A stretch of DNA of 64,000 nucleotides from JARRQJ01 sp963810615 (GCA_963810615.1 CAWEOA010000002.1:806001-870000); one strand, 5' to 3'. Numbered from the stretch's first letter, positions 47,809-57,432 are shown. Translations and numbers: made by a program. The notes: generated by a model not told the origin, from the sequence alone.

Positions 47809-48882
47809 TCATTCCTGATACCAGCTGCCGTCGGCCTGCTTCACCAACCAAAGATATGAGTACCAGTAGAATACACCGACGTCATGCGCCGCCGGTGCGG
47901 TGCAATTGATCTTTCTGCGCCCCGCGCCCCAATCCGGAAGCTGCATTCTTATCCGCGTCTCTCCGGCAGCAGTCTGCTTGTTCAGCGCCAGGCGCGCACC
48001 GCTGCTGCTGTTGTAACAGGCCAGTTGCGCCAAGCGAAAATCGCCGGGCGCAAGATCGAAGGCAAAACTATGACGGCTCAATTCTCCCGCCGTCTGTATA
48101 CGCGAACCGGCGGATACCTTGCTCACCGGAAGCGGTCGCGAATCGACACTGACCGCAAAGCGCTGCATGTCTTCGTAGTTTGTAGCCATCGGATAGCGGG
48201 GAACCTCCAGCCTGTCGAAGCCCTCGCCCACCGCGCCGGACTGCTGGGCGATGCCGAAATAACCCAATGAGCCGACGATCCCCTGCAAGTCGGCGTCATA
48301 TTCACCGTAGGGATAGGAAAACATGACCGGAGTAACGCCTAGTCGGCGCTGCAGCTCCTGCTGGGCGCGCTGGATGTCCGCGGCGACGCGCGTATGCCAT
48401 TGCTGCTGCGACTCGCCGTCTAGGAGCCGGACGAGATGAGCATGGCTGTAACTGTGATTGCCGATCTCCGCACCGGCGGCAATGAGTTTGCGCAGTCCAT
48501 CCCAGCTCAGGTAATCGTGGTAACCCTCATCGATGGACTGGGTGCTGACGAAGACCGTAAAGGGCCAGCCGTGTTTTTTCAATAAGGGCGCAGCCGTATC
48601 CAGCACCGATCGATATGCGTCATCGAAAGTGATCGCCACGGTTTTGTCGGGCAGTGATCCGCCCTTCTCTAAAGTGGCCAGGATCCGGCTGAGCGGCAGG
48701 ACGGTATATCCGCCCGTGGCGAGAAAATCCAGGTGACGGCGGAAAACCGCTGGCGACACGCTGGTGCTGGGGGGGGTGTCATCGCTGACATGATGATAGA
48801 GCAGCACCGCCGCGTGATCCGCGGCCTGCGCGCGCGCGGCGAGCACCAAGCCGCACAGCAGCAGCGCTAGGCGCCGGCACAT
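47809..48882 (-). CDS. Exported polysaccharide deacetylase (NodB domain)
   Basis: The 357-aa product has a signal peptide (LALLLCGLVLAARAQA) and a NodB homology domain with the metal-site ITFDDAYRSVLDTA and EIGNHSYSHAHLVRLLDG. A beta-rich C-terminal segment of about 100 aa follows. It removes N-acetyl groups from an exopolysaccharide (PgaB-like) or peptidoglycan. Its ATG directly follows the stop of the Bax-like gene (TAGATG). Confidence 0.9.
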   Translation of the reverse strand: MCRRLALLLCGLVLAARAQAADHAAVLLYHHVSDDTPPSTSVSPAVFRRHLDFLATGGYTVLPLSRILATLEKGGSLPDKTVAITFDDAYRSVLDTAAPLLKKHGWPFTVFVSTQSIDEGYHDYLSWDGLRKLIAAGAEIGNHSYSHAHLVRLLDGESQQQWHTRVAADIQRAQQELQRRLGVTPVMFSYPYGEYDADLQGIVGSLGYFGIAQQSGAVGEGFDRLEVPRYPMATNYEDMQRFAVSVDSRPLPVSKVSAGSRIQTAGELSRHSFAFDLAPGDFRLAQLACYNSSSGARLALNKQTAAGETRIRMQLPDWGAGRRKINCTAPAAHDVGVFYWYSYLWLVKQADGSWYQE

Positions 48883-49677
48883 CTAGTCGGCCCGCGTGCT
48901 TTGAAATTTTCGATACTGCGCAATCATGGATTTGATCTCCTGCACGTAGGCCTCGCGCCGCTCCGAGTAGAAGGATAGGCCGTTCGCCAGGGCGCTGGCG
49001 GTGACGGGTTGTTGTTGCTCTCGCAGCTGTTGGCGTATCCGGCGCAGATCCGCGTAGCTGTCATGTGTATTCAAATTGTGGAGGTAGCTGCGCACGGATT
49101 CGCCGGCCGTCTTGAACCTGCGCACTTCGTGCTTGGCACCGGCGGGACGCTGATCCGGTTCAACACCGCAGCCCTGATGAAAACACCATTGCCCGAACAG
49201 ATTGTGGGCCTCGACCGCAAAGCGCGATTGTCCCCAACTGGATTCCTTGGCCGCCTGCACCAGCACCAAGGGCGCCGGGATGATATCCACGCGGGAGATA
49301 AGATTACGGATCACCTCGTCCGGGGCATCATCATTCCAGGCTACCGCATACTGCTCCGCCAATTGTTGCAGCCATATGGCATCCACCCAGGAAGGCTTGT
49401 CACCGTCGGTAACGGCTGAGGCGATCCGTAGCAGGTGTCTGCGATCCGCGAGGATCCTGGCGTTGTAGTACCGGACGATGGGAGTCAGATAGTCGAAGAA
49501 GGCGGCCTTCTTGTCGTCGACCCGCTTAAAGGAAGTGAAATCCGGTAGCGATGGGAACTGCGGCCGCGGCTGGCCTATGGATAGGGTCAGCATAAACATG
49601 GCGACCAGCAGAGTCGCGCCCAGCGCCAACTGGAACGGGCGGCTGTTCATCATTGAAACGTCGTCATGCCGATTCAT
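48883..49677 (-). CDS. Bax-like peptidoglycan glucosaminidase
   Basis: The 264-aa membrane-anchored protein has one N-terminal helix (FQLALGATLLVAMFMLTLS) and a C-terminal glucosaminidase domain with the catalytic Glu in QAAKESSWGQSRF and HNLFGQWCFHQGCG, as in E. coli Bax. The ATGA at its start overlaps the stop of the transglycosylase gene. Confidence 0.88.
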   Translation of the reverse strand: MNRHDDVSMMNSRPFQLALGATLLVAMFMLTLSIGQPRPQFPSLPDFTSFKRVDDKKAAFFDYLTPIVRYYNARILADRRHLLRIASAVTDGDKPSWVDAIWLQQLAEQYAVAWNDDAPDEVIRNLISRVDIIPAPLVLVQAAKESSWGQSRFAVEAHNLFGQWCFHQGCGVEPDQRPAGAKHEVRRFKTAGESVRSYLHNLNTHDSYADLRRIRQQLREQQQPVTASALANGLSFYSERREAYVQEIKSMIAQYRKFQSTRAD

Positions 49678-50879
49678 GAGCTGGGTCCCGCCTGCACCTC
49701 GAGAGCAGTGAGCGTAGCGCTGTCGGGATACCCGTCGGGGATGATGCCGGCCGATTTCTGAAACGCCCGCAACGCCGCGCGCGTCGCCGAACCCATGACT
49801 CCGTCCGCATCGCCCGCAGCAAAACCGAGATGATTCAAGCGCCCCTGCATGCGTTCGATGGTGTCGCGGCTCAAGGCTTGTTCCGTGGTGGAAGGCGGCC
49901 GTGCCAGTACGCCGCCGCCGACAAACCGGTCCGCCAGCAGACCCACGCTTAGCGCATAAAATTCACTGCGGTTCCATTTCATGATGACATTGAAGTTGTC
50001 GTAGACCAGGAAGGCCGGACCGGTATGGCCGGCGGGCAGCAGCAGCGATGCCTGCAGATCCGCCTCCGGCAAGGGGCGCTTGTCGGTCAGGGTGACGCCC
50101 AGCCCGGCCCAGTGACTGAGCGGCTGGCGGTTCGCCAGACCGGTCTCGGCATAGGGAAAGTTTGCAGGAACCAATACCTCCCGGCCCCAGCGGCTACCGT
50201 TTTGCCAACCGAGATTGGCCAGAAAATTGGCGGCGCTGGCCAGGGCATCCCTCTTGCTCTTCCACAGATTGATATGGCCGTCATGATCACCGTCGACCGC
50301 GTATTTGAGATAGGCGGAAGGCATGAACTGGGTATGACCGACCGCCCCGGCCCAGGAGCCTTGCATATCACCGGGTAACAGCGATTCGCGGTTGAGCAGC
50401 GTCAAGGCCGTCAGCAATTCACCGCTGAAATAATCGCTGCGACGCTGATCGCAGGCCAGGGTGGCCAGCGAATCCAACGTCGGCATAGTGCCCAGGTTGG
50501 CACCGAAATTGGTCTCCAGACCCCAGAAGGCGATGAGATAACGGCCCGGCACGCCGTACTTGGCGGTCAGGTCCGCCAGGAAGCGCCGGTATTCATCCAG
50601 CAATTGACGACCGTGTGCGACCCGTTCCGGCGTCACGCGCCGATTGAGATAATCGGCGAAGGTCTGGGTAAATTCCGGTTGGGCGTGGTCCAGTTCCAGC
50701 ACCCGCGGCTGGGGCTTGAGCTTGACCATGACGTCGTCGACTACCCAGGCCGGAAGGTGCCGCGCCCGCGCGCGATCCTGCAGTCCGGCGATACATTGCG
50801 AAAACGCGTCGCCCTGCGCCGCCACCCAGGGCAGGCACAGCAGTCCGACGAGCAGCGCAATCAGCGGTTTAGCCATCAA
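49674..50879 (-). CDS. MltB-like lytic murein transglycosylase with PG-binding domain
   Basis: The 401-aa product has a signal peptide (LPWVAAQGDAF), a SLT catalytic domain with the acid Glu in FWGLETNFGAN and GAVGHTQFMPSAYLKYA, and a C-terminal PG_binding_1 domain (IERMQGRLNHLGFAAGDADG). It is the first gene of the PG-active operon; no lipobox is evident. Confidence 0.92.
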   Translation of the reverse strand: MMAKPLIALLVGLLCLPWVAAQGDAFSQCIAGLQDRARARHLPAWVVDDVMVKLKPQPRVLELDHAQPEFTQTFADYLNRRVTPERVAHGRQLLDEYRRFLADLTAKYGVPGRYLIAFWGLETNFGANLGTMPTLDSLATLACDQRRSDYFSGELLTALTLLNRESLLPGDMQGSWAGAVGHTQFMPSAYLKYAVDGDHDGHINLWKSKRDALASAANFLANLGWQNGSRWGREVLVPANFPYAETGLANRQPLSHWAGLGVTLTDKRPLPEADLQASLLLPAGHTGPAFLVYDNFNVIMKWNRSEFYALSVGLLADRFVGGGVLARPPSTTEQALSRDTIERMQGRLNHLGFAAGDADGVMGSATRAALRAFQKSAGIIPDGYPDSATLTALEVQAGPSS

Positions 50880-50982
50880 ATAGACTCTATCGTTTCAAGG
50901 CCTTAACCCAGGAATACATTGTATCGCAGATAGCAGATGCGAGATCGAGCACGTTCTCGGAAGCGCCATGCTACCGGAGGGA

Positions 50983-51288
50983 TTAGATATTTTCGAGATC
51001 GGCGGGTTTCATACCTTTGAGCATACGCCGGCAATCCGCATTCAAGGCCAACAATATCCGGGTAATAAAGAACGCCACGCGTTTGAGAAAGATCAGGCCG
51101 AAAATAAACAACACCATGGTAATGATCTGAAACCACAGGGCAACGGTGGCGCCTCGATCGATCAGCATACCGAAGGTAAAGAAATAAGCGCTCAAGGCCA
51201 CACCCATTACGGCCCCCGCAACAACGGCAACGCGTCCGTGGATCTTTTTAATTTTCTGCAGGGTCTGTGGATCGTTTTCGTTGCTCAT
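50983..51288 (-). CDS. Small membrane protein, unknown
   Basis: The 101-aa product has two hydrophobic helices (VVAGAVMGVALSAYFFTFGM and a second ending in ITRILLAL) and a charged N-terminus NENDPQTLQKIKKIHG. The start is taken at 51288; the frame is open to 51300. No family recognised. Confidence 0.65.
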   Translation of the reverse strand: MSNENDPQTLQKIKKIHGRVAVVAGAVMGVALSAYFFTFGMLIDRGATVALWFQIITMVLFIFGLIFLKRVAFFITRILLALNADCRRMLKGMKPADLENI

Positions 51289-51595
51289 AGCCGCTATCAC
51301 TACTGAAGACTGGCGCTATTCTAGCAGAAACAGCGGCTTCCGATGCGGCCGCGCACCATGTGGTTATATGCACAGCAATGATAATGGCCGGTGTGCAGAT
51401 GCCGTTCAACCAGGACCGCGTCCCGTGGGTGAGCCGGGGATTACCCCCTTGGCAATGGGCTTGAGACCTCAGACGCCGCGCAGTCGATGTGCAAGCTTAA
51501 GTTTGGATTAAGATTTTTTTCAGGGTCGTTTAAGTCCGCTTTGTTTTACTGTTCTGTATTAGCGAAAGGAATCGGTACCCAAGGGAGCAACGAGC

Positions 51596-51886
51596 ATGAC
51601 GAATCACTATCATATTCTCGCAGGAAAAGCGCCACTGGACCTGATCGATGTTGTCGCTACCGATCCGGACTCGGCGGTGATGTTGTACGCCGGCGGTAAT
51701 GATTCGGGCGTCTATCCCAAAGCCCCCCAGGACTTCGACCTCAGCCGCCACCTGATGCTGATGAGCGCCTATTGGCGCCAAGCGCAGGCATGCCCCGAGC
51801 AAGCAAGCCCGATAGCCGATACCGCCTTGAACTCGCCCGAGGCTTACTACACCCCCGAATCATGGCTTAAATACCGCAAGCTCTGA
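51596..51886 (+). CDS. Unknown 96-aa protein
   Basis: This soluble acidic product begins MTNHYHILAGKAPLDLIDVV and ends SPEAYYTPESWLKYRKL. A good SD (AAGGGAG) precedes the ATG. No family recognised. Confidence 0.65.
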   Translation: MTNHYHILAGKAPLDLIDVVATDPDSAVMLYAGGNDSGVYPKAPQDFDLSRHLMLMSAYWRQAQACPEQASPIADTALNSPEAYYTPESWLKYRKL

Positions 51887-52265
51887 GCGCGCAAACCCGG
51901 TACGCGCCTGCCGTCAGATCATCGCCCTGCGGCAGCACCCGGTGACTCGCCTTCCTAAGCCGCTCAACTGTTCTTCCCATATTTTTATAGTGTCCGACCA
52001 TCGGCATCCGGCGCCTTATCGGATTGTCTGCACCATAAAAGGGGAAATTCCGTGATAAACCACCTGCCTGCACCAATTTAGAACGGCCGCCATCGGCCGC
52101 TGAGTGGATTTTTTATTCCGCCCTCCCTCTGTGTGATCTGCAACCAGTCATCGCCAAGGACAAAAACAGCCTTCGCACTCCGGCCGCAGCGACGCGGGTC
52201 CTGTGGCGCAAATGTTGCCTTATCCATGTAATAGCAAGAACCCTCAACCCAAGGTGCAGGCCTTC
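51887..52265. other. 379-nt gap upstream of the VOC dioxygenase gene
   Basis: A weak hairpin CGGCCG-CCAT-CGGCCG (52083-52098) is followed by a T-run about 15 nt later. No gene seen. Confidence 0.5.
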
Positions 52266-53504
52266 ATGCCTATTTCGACCTCATTTCCCCGCCATGGCGA
52301 TAAGCAAAACTCCGCATTTTTTGAGGAGTACCTGCAGCGGCTGCTCGAGGAGCGCGACGCCACCGGCCTCACCGGCATGGTCGATGAAATCGACGCCATC
52401 ATGATTACCGTCGACCCGGGGCATTCGCTGCGCTATATCGGCGAACTGGCGCTGATGACGCCGTATCACTATCTGGTCACCCTGGAAAGCGAACACCACT
52501 GGACCCACATCCTGCGGGTGGATATGAACTCGCCGGATTTCCTGGTGCGGGAGGTCAAGGATCCCAACATCCGCGGAATCTTCCGCAGCCTCAACGAGGT
52601 CTACCCCATCGGCGCCAACAAGCCCAACAGCCGCTACATGGGGGAAGTCCTGCGCGTCGACGACCTGCACGGCGTGGTCAGCTGCCAGCAGGAACGCGGT
52701 TTCCGCTTCTTCACCCAGGACCAGATCCGCAAGCTGGAGCTGCCGGGCAATCTGGCCGTCAGCAAGCCCTCCCCCTACACCCATAACATCGTCGCCTATA
52801 TGGAACGGCCGCACGAGGATCTCCGCGTTTACTCCCTGGGCCTTAGCACCATCCACGCCGAGATCCAGGACGTGTACCTAGCCGCCAAGGACTTGCAGAA
52901 GAAGCTGTCCATCTACGACCTGATCCTGCCCATCGATCATCTGGCCACCCGCGTCTACAGCCAGAACCGCGAGGTAGCGATCCTCGAATGGCTGTCCTTG
53001 TCGAGCTACTACTACTGGGGTTCCTACGATATCAAGGACCAGAACTCATCCACCAACGTCACCAAGAGCGTGCACCACGCCAGCGAGACCCGCAGCCCGG
53101 CCAAAGTCTTCACGGCCAACAACACGCCGTACTTCGTCAATCACCTGGAAAAACTGCCCTCGCCCACGGAGACCTTCGTGCGCAACTACGGCCCGCGCCT
53201 GCACCACATCGCGCTGGCGGTGCGCGACGGCGAGACCGAAGGCTGGGAAAATATCGAGCATGTGGTCAAGCAGATCGCCGCCCAGGGCCGGGACTTTCTG
53301 CTCGACGTGATCGGCTCCAAGGAACAGGGACTGAAACAGATCTTCTCCAGCGCCTCGGAACACTCGTCGCTGATCATCGAATATGTGCAACGCTTCGGTG
53401 AATTCGACGGCTTCTTCGCCAAGGATAACGTCGCCGAACTCACCCATGCCGCCGGTGTGGAAGAGGAGTTACTGGAATTGCAGGCGCAGTCGCGGATCGA
53501 TTAG
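52266..53504 (+). CDS. HPPD-like VOC-fold dioxygenase
   Basis: The 412-aa protein resembles 4-hydroxyphenylpyruvate dioxygenase in its C-terminal half, with a 2-His-1-Glu site inferred from His225 (LPIDHLATRV), His314 (RLHHIALAV) and Glu372 (LIIEYVQRF), and with GLKQIFSS in place of the family LLLQIFT. The N-terminal 200 aa are longer than in HPPD (about 360 aa). It is not certainly tyrosine catabolic, since no other gene of that pathway is near. The ATG at 52266 is taken; the frame is open to a GTG at 52203. Confidence 0.8.
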   Translation: MPISTSFPRHGDKQNSAFFEEYLQRLLEERDATGLTGMVDEIDAIMITVDPGHSLRYIGELALMTPYHYLVTLESEHHWTHILRVDMNSPDFLVREVKDPNIRGIFRSLNEVYPIGANKPNSRYMGEVLRVDDLHGVVSCQQERGFRFFTQDQIRKLELPGNLAVSKPSPYTHNIVAYMERPHEDLRVYSLGLSTIHAEIQDVYLAAKDLQKKLSIYDLILPIDHLATRVYSQNREVAILEWLSLSSYYYWGSYDIKDQNSSTNVTKSVHHASETRSPAKVFTANNTPYFVNHLEKLPSPTETFVRNYGPRLHHIALAVRDGETEGWENIEHVVKQIAAQGRDFLLDVIGSKEQGLKQIFSSASEHSSLIIEYVQRFGEFDGFFAKDNVAELTHAAGVEEELLELQAQSRID

Positions 53505-53624
53505 CTGGGAAGGAAATTTAGCGACACTCGGCCGTATACCGGATGTGGCTGAATCGCATCCGGTGCGATGGACGGCCATACAAAAGGCCGGTCTTCAGTT
53601 TAAACGGAAGCTCGCCGCCGTTGT

Positions 53625-53801
53625 CTAGGCGCCTTCTTTTTCCGCTACCACGACCTGATCTCTCACACCTGAGCGAATCTTGGCGATCTTGCCGCCGGCC
53701 TTGAGGAAGGCCGTCGTCTGTTCCGCGATCAATTGACTGGTCAATTTCGCAACATTCGAATTAGTCTTTGATCTTGATGTCTTTTTGGGCTCGGTCTGCA
53801 T
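53625..53801 (-). CDS. Small basic protein, unknown
   Basis: The 58-aa product (MQTEPKKTSRSKTNSN start) is rich in Lys/Ser/Thr and ends in GGKIAKIRSGVRDQVVV. A helix-rich small basic protein; the frame is open upstream to 53840, so the start is uncertain. No family recognised. Confidence 0.5.
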   Translation of the reverse strand: MQTEPKKTSRSKTNSNVAKLTSQLIAEQTTAFLKAGGKIAKIRSGVRDQVVVAEKEGA

Positions 53802-53840
53802 ATCCGGATATTTCCCTATAGAGGACTGAACTCCCATCAT

Positions 53841-54203
53841 ACGGCATTTAATAATAAATAGTTTGAAAAGTAGGGACTTTCCATAATCGGATCATGTAAC
53901 ATTGCCCGTCGAATAGACTGATACTTAAGCGGCTTAGATGCAATTTAATGGTGCATGGCATCGCGATGATTATTCAGTGGGACTTAGGCAGCCATTCGCC
54001 ACTCGGCACCCAAATGGCGAAAACACCGCCCGGGATACACTCATAACCCCATCGAGAGTACACTTCATCCTGAAGCTTCCTCCCTGTCCCCAAACTAGCT
54101 ATTGGCCAGCAAAGATCTTCACGCTTTAGACATACTGCTTGATAGGAGTGGATATACGGTATTTACACCTTCAAGAAATTTCAATTTATGTGTAGGAGTT
54201 CGA
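53841..54203. other. 363-nt leader region of the RRM gene
   Basis: An AT-rich region. Long 5' leaders are common for cold-regulated RNA-binding genes, but no defined structure is proven here. No gene seen. Confidence 0.45.
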
Positions 54204-54500
54204 ATGCAACAAAATAAACTGTACGTGGGCAATTTTCCTTACTCGGTAGATGAGGCCCAGCTTAGAGAAATGTTCTCATCCTTTGGTCAAATCGAAGACA
54301 TCGCGCTGATCAAGGACAGAGAAACGGGACGTTCCAAGGGGTTTGCATTCATCACCTTCGCCAGTCAACAGGCGGCGGAATCGGCCCTATCGCTGAATGG
54401 AAAAGATGTCGACGGACGCGCCCTCAAAGTGAATATGGCGCAGGAAAAGGAAAGCCGCGGCGGCGGACGAGGCGGCGGCGGTGGTCGTTCGCGCTGGTAG
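54204..54500 (+). CDS. RRM-domain RNA-binding protein
   Basis: This 98-aa protein consists of one RRM with RNP2 (KLYVGNFPYSV) and RNP1 (RSKGFAFITFAS) followed by a glycine/arginine-rich tail (SRGGGRGGGGGRSRW). It resembles bacterial and cyanobacterial Rbp proteins involved in RNA binding under cold or stress. The ATG at 54204 follows AGGAG; the frame is open to 54102. Confidence 0.93.
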   Translation: MQQNKLYVGNFPYSVDEAQLREMFSSFGQIEDIALIKDRETGRSKGFAFITFASQQAAESALSLNGKDVDGRALKVNMAQEKESRGGGRGGGGGRSRW

Positions 54501-54843
54501 AAACAATTTGCGATAGTGCCGGCCCCTTGCATTCAAGGGGCCGAGCACATCTCGCATCGAGTCGTTTCCCCCTCCTGCTGCAGCGCGTCAGCCATGACGA
54601 CGACAGTGTCGTAGCAACGGCTGCGGCCGTCCCGGCCACGTCGACCCCGATTTGTGAGACAATACTGCCCGCTTTGACCTAGCCGTTCCGCGTTATCCAT
54701 GCCGTCGGCGGCGCATCGCCGATCGCTGCCGACACCATCCTGCCGCCAAAGCTCATGGTCCGTGCGACTTGAGGCCGCGCCGTGCCTGTCGCCGCGGCGA
54801 CCGAGGTCCAGCATCATCGTTACTCTATTTTGGGAATTTTACA
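54501..54843. other. 343-nt gap between RRM and ABC-F genes
   Basis: Begins with a strong hairpin at 54519-54544 and otherwise shows nothing recognised; a plus-strand frame (54769 on) continuing into the ABC-F gene is not thought to be translated. Confidence 0.5.
54519..54544 (+). terminator. Hairpin downstream of the RRM gene
   Basis: CGGCCCCTTG-CATT-CAAGGGGCCG is a perfect 10-bp stem with a 4-nt loop. No T-run follows, so it may be a Rho-assisted terminator or mRNA 3' stabiliser. Confidence 0.5.
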
Positions 54844-56466
54844 TTGATTTCTATAGCAAATATTACTATGCAGTTCGGCGCCAAGCCGCTGTTCGAGAAC
54901 ATCTCGGTCAAGTTCGGCGATGGTAATCGTTACGGCCTGATCGGCGCCAACGGCTCCGGCAAGTCGACCCTGATGAAGATCCTGGGCGGCGATCTCGAGC
55001 CCACTTCCGGCAATGTCAGCGTCGACGCCGACGAACGGCTAGGCAAGCTGCGCCAGGACCAGTTCGCCTTCGAGACCTATACGGTGCTGGACACGGTGAT
55101 CATGGGGCACACCGACTTGTGGGAAGTGAAGCAGGAGCGCGACCGCATCTACGCTCTCGCCAATATGAGCGAAGAGGACGGCATGCGGGTAGCCGAGCTG
55201 GAGATCGCCTTCGGCGAACTGGACGGTTACACCGCCGAGGCCCGCGCCGGCGAATTACTGTTGGGCCTGGGTATCCCCATCGAACAGCACACCGGCCTGA
55301 TGAGCGCGGTGGCGCCGGGCTGGAAACTGCGGGTATTGCTGGCGCAGGTATTGTTCGCCGATCCCGAAATCATGCTGCTGGACGAGCCCACCAACAATCT
55401 GGACATCAACACCATCCGCTGGCTGGAAGAGCTGCTCAATCAGCGCAACAGCACCATGATCGTCATCTCCCATGACCGCCATTTCCTGAATTCCATCTGC
55501 ACCCACATGGCCGACCTGGATTACGGCGAGCTGCGCGTCTACCCGGGCAACTACGACGAGTACATGACCGCCTCCACCCAGGCGCGCGAGCGCCTGTACG
55601 CCGACAACGCCAAGAAGAAGGCACAGATCGCCGAGCTGCAAACCTTCGTCAGCCGCTTCTCCGCCAATGCCTCCAAGGCCAAGCAGGCCACCTCGCGCGC
55701 CAAACAGATCGAGAAAATCAAACTGGATGAGGTCAAACCCTCCAGCCGCGTCAGCCCCTTCATCCGCTTTGCCCAGGAGAAGAAGCTCTATCGTCTCGCT
55801 TTGGAAGTACAGGGCCTGAGCAAAAGTTTCGGCGAGCTGCAACTGTTGCGCGACCTCAATCTGAGCATCGAAGTGGGCGAACGCGTCGCCGTCATCGGCC
55901 CCAACGGAATCGGCAAAAGCACACTGCTGCGTTGTCTGATGGGCGAACTCAAGCCCGACGCCGGCACGGTCAAATGGTCGGAAAACGCCGCCATCGGTTA
56001 CTGTGCCCAGGACCATGCCGCCGACTTCGCCAAGGACATGAGCCTGTTCGAATGGATGGAGCAATGGCGTAAAGCCCGCGACGACGAACAGGCGATCCGC
56101 GCCACCTTGGGCCGCATGCTGTTCTCATCGGATGAAACCGGCAAATCGGTCAAGGTACTGTCCGGGGGCGAGCAGGGGCGCATGATGTTCGGCAAGCTCA
56201 TGCAATTGCAGGCCAACATCATGCTCCTCGACGAACCGACCAATCACCTCGACATGGAAGCCATCGAAGCGCTCAACCTGGCCCTGGAAAACTATCCCGG
56301 CACTTTGTTGTTCGTCAGCCACGACCGCGAATTCGTTTCCTCCCTGGCAACGCGCATCATCGAACTGACTCCGCAAGGCGTCATCAACTTCAACGGCAAC
56401 TACGAAGACTACCTGCAACGCCAGGCCATGGAAGCGGCAACCGCCGCCCGACAGGGCGCAAGATAA
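54844..56466 (+). CDS. ABC-F ATPase, YbiT-like
   Basis: The 540-aa protein has two ABC cassettes without membrane domain: Walker A GANGSGKSTLMK and GPNGIGKSTLLR, and signature-plus-Walker B regions including LLDEPTNNLDIN and LSGGEQGRMMFG...LLDEPTNHLDME, separated by a P-site linker. ABC-F proteins act on ribosomes. Homology to YbiT (N-terminus ...NVTMQFG) puts the start at the TTG at 54844 (GGGA 8 nt upstream) rather than at the later ATG at 54868. No ATG lies closer. Confidence 0.92.
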   Translation: MISIANITMQFGAKPLFENISVKFGDGNRYGLIGANGSGKSTLMKILGGDLEPTSGNVSVDADERLGKLRQDQFAFETYTVLDTVIMGHTDLWEVKQERDRIYALANMSEEDGMRVAELEIAFGELDGYTAEARAGELLLGLGIPIEQHTGLMSAVAPGWKLRVLLAQVLFADPEIMLLDEPTNNLDINTIRWLEELLNQRNSTMIVISHDRHFLNSICTHMADLDYGELRVYPGNYDEYMTASTQARERLYADNAKKKAQIAELQTFVSRFSANASKAKQATSRAKQIEKIKLDEVKPSSRVSPFIRFAQEKKLYRLALEVQGLSKSFGELQLLRDLNLSIEVGERVAVIGPNGIGKSTLLRCLMGELKPDAGTVKWSENAAIGYCAQDHAADFAKDMSLFEWMEQWRKARDDEQAIRATLGRMLFSSDETGKSVKVLSGGEQGRMMFGKLMQLQANIMLLDEPTNHLDMEAIEALNLALENYPGTLLFVSHDREFVSSLATRIIELTPQGVINFNGNYEDYLQRQAMEAATAARQGAR

Positions 56467-56498
56467 CGAGGACCGACCGACCTAAGCCCACACACCAC

Positions 56499-56582
56499 AT
56501 CATTTCGAGCGTAGCGAGAATCTTGCCTTGCCGGTATAAACAAGCGATGCAGAAAGATTTCTCGCTACGCTCGAAATGACAA
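56499..56582. repeat. Family-B palindromic repeat
   Basis: Arms CATTTCGAGCGTAGCGAGAA and TTCTCGCTACGCTCGAAATG are inverted around a 28-nt loop with a 1-nt indel. It is a sequence variant of the 35.1-kb copy, sharing the outer TCATTTCGA and inner AGAAATCTT. Confidence 0.85.
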
Positions 56583-56720
56583 ATTAAAGGCTTCCCACTC
56601 CACAGATGAGCAAGTAGCCCTGGTTATATAAAACAGCCAGACTAACCGTTGGAAGCATCTTCCCAAGGAGCTAAGCTCCTTGCTGAGGATTCCATCCAGA
56701 ACGGTCAGAACATTTCTTTT

Positions 56721-56801
56721 GACGTCATTCCGGCGCAAGCCGGAATCCAGTAACGCTCTGAATTAAAGGCGCTGTATTCCGGCTTGCGCCGGAATGACCG
56801 A
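56721..56801. repeat. Family-A paired palindromic repeat
   Basis: The left arm GACGTCATTCCGGCGCAAGC and inverted right arm GCTTGCGCCGGAATGACC are each palindromic and face each other around about 20 nt. It lies in the 423-nt gap (56467-56889) before the peroxiredoxin gene. Confidence 0.85.
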
Positions 56802-56889
56802 CCATTCGCAGTTCCTCTGGTTTTTATCTGTAAACACAGCAAGCGCAAAAGACTATCATATTCCCCTCACGCCCTACAGGAGATCCGCA

Positions 56890-57432
56890 ATGAAATCACT
56901 TACCGCATTAGCACTCTTGGCGGCATTGCTTGCAACGCCGGCGTATGCCGCCTTGAACGTCGGCGACCAGGCACCGGACTTCACCGCCCAGGCCTCCCTC
57001 GGCGGCAAGGTGTTCACCTTCTCCCTCGCAGACGCCCTCAAGAAAGGCCCGGTCGTGCTGTATTTTTATCCGGCGGCCTTCACCAAGGGCTGCACTATAG
57101 AAGCGCACGATTTCGCCGAAGCCATAGACAAGTACAAGGCCCTGGGCGCGACCGTGATCGGCGTCTCGCACGATGGCATAAAGAAGCTCAATAAATTCTC
57201 GGTCAGCGAATGCCGCAGCAAATTTGCGGTGGCCGCCGATACCGATCAAAGCATCATGAAATCCTACGATGCGATCCTCGCCGCCAAACCCGAATACGCC
57301 AACCGCACTTCCTACGTCATCGTTCCCAGCGGCAAGATCATCTACACCTACACAAATTTACATCCAGACCAGCATGTGGGGAATACGCTCACCGCACTGC
57401 GGGAATGGGAGGCGAATCGCAAATCCGACTAG
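56890..57432 (+). CDS. Exported peroxiredoxin (AhpC/TSA-like)
   Basis: The 180-aa product has a signal peptide (LALLAALLATPAYA) and a peroxiredoxin domain with the peroxidatic Cys in PAAFTKGCTIEAHDF and a second Cys in SVSECRSKFAVAADT that could resolve. It probably reduces peroxides in the periplasm. AGGAG precedes the ATG at 56890; the frame is open to 56794. Confidence 0.9.
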   Translation: MKSLTALALLAALLATPAYAALNVGDQAPDFTAQASLGGKVFTFSLADALKKGPVVLYFYPAAFTKGCTIEAHDFAEAIDKYKALGATVIGVSHDGIKKLNKFSVSECRSKFAVAADTDQSIMKSYDAILAAKPEYANRTSYVIVPSGKIIYTYTNLHPDQHVGNTLTALREWEANRKSD

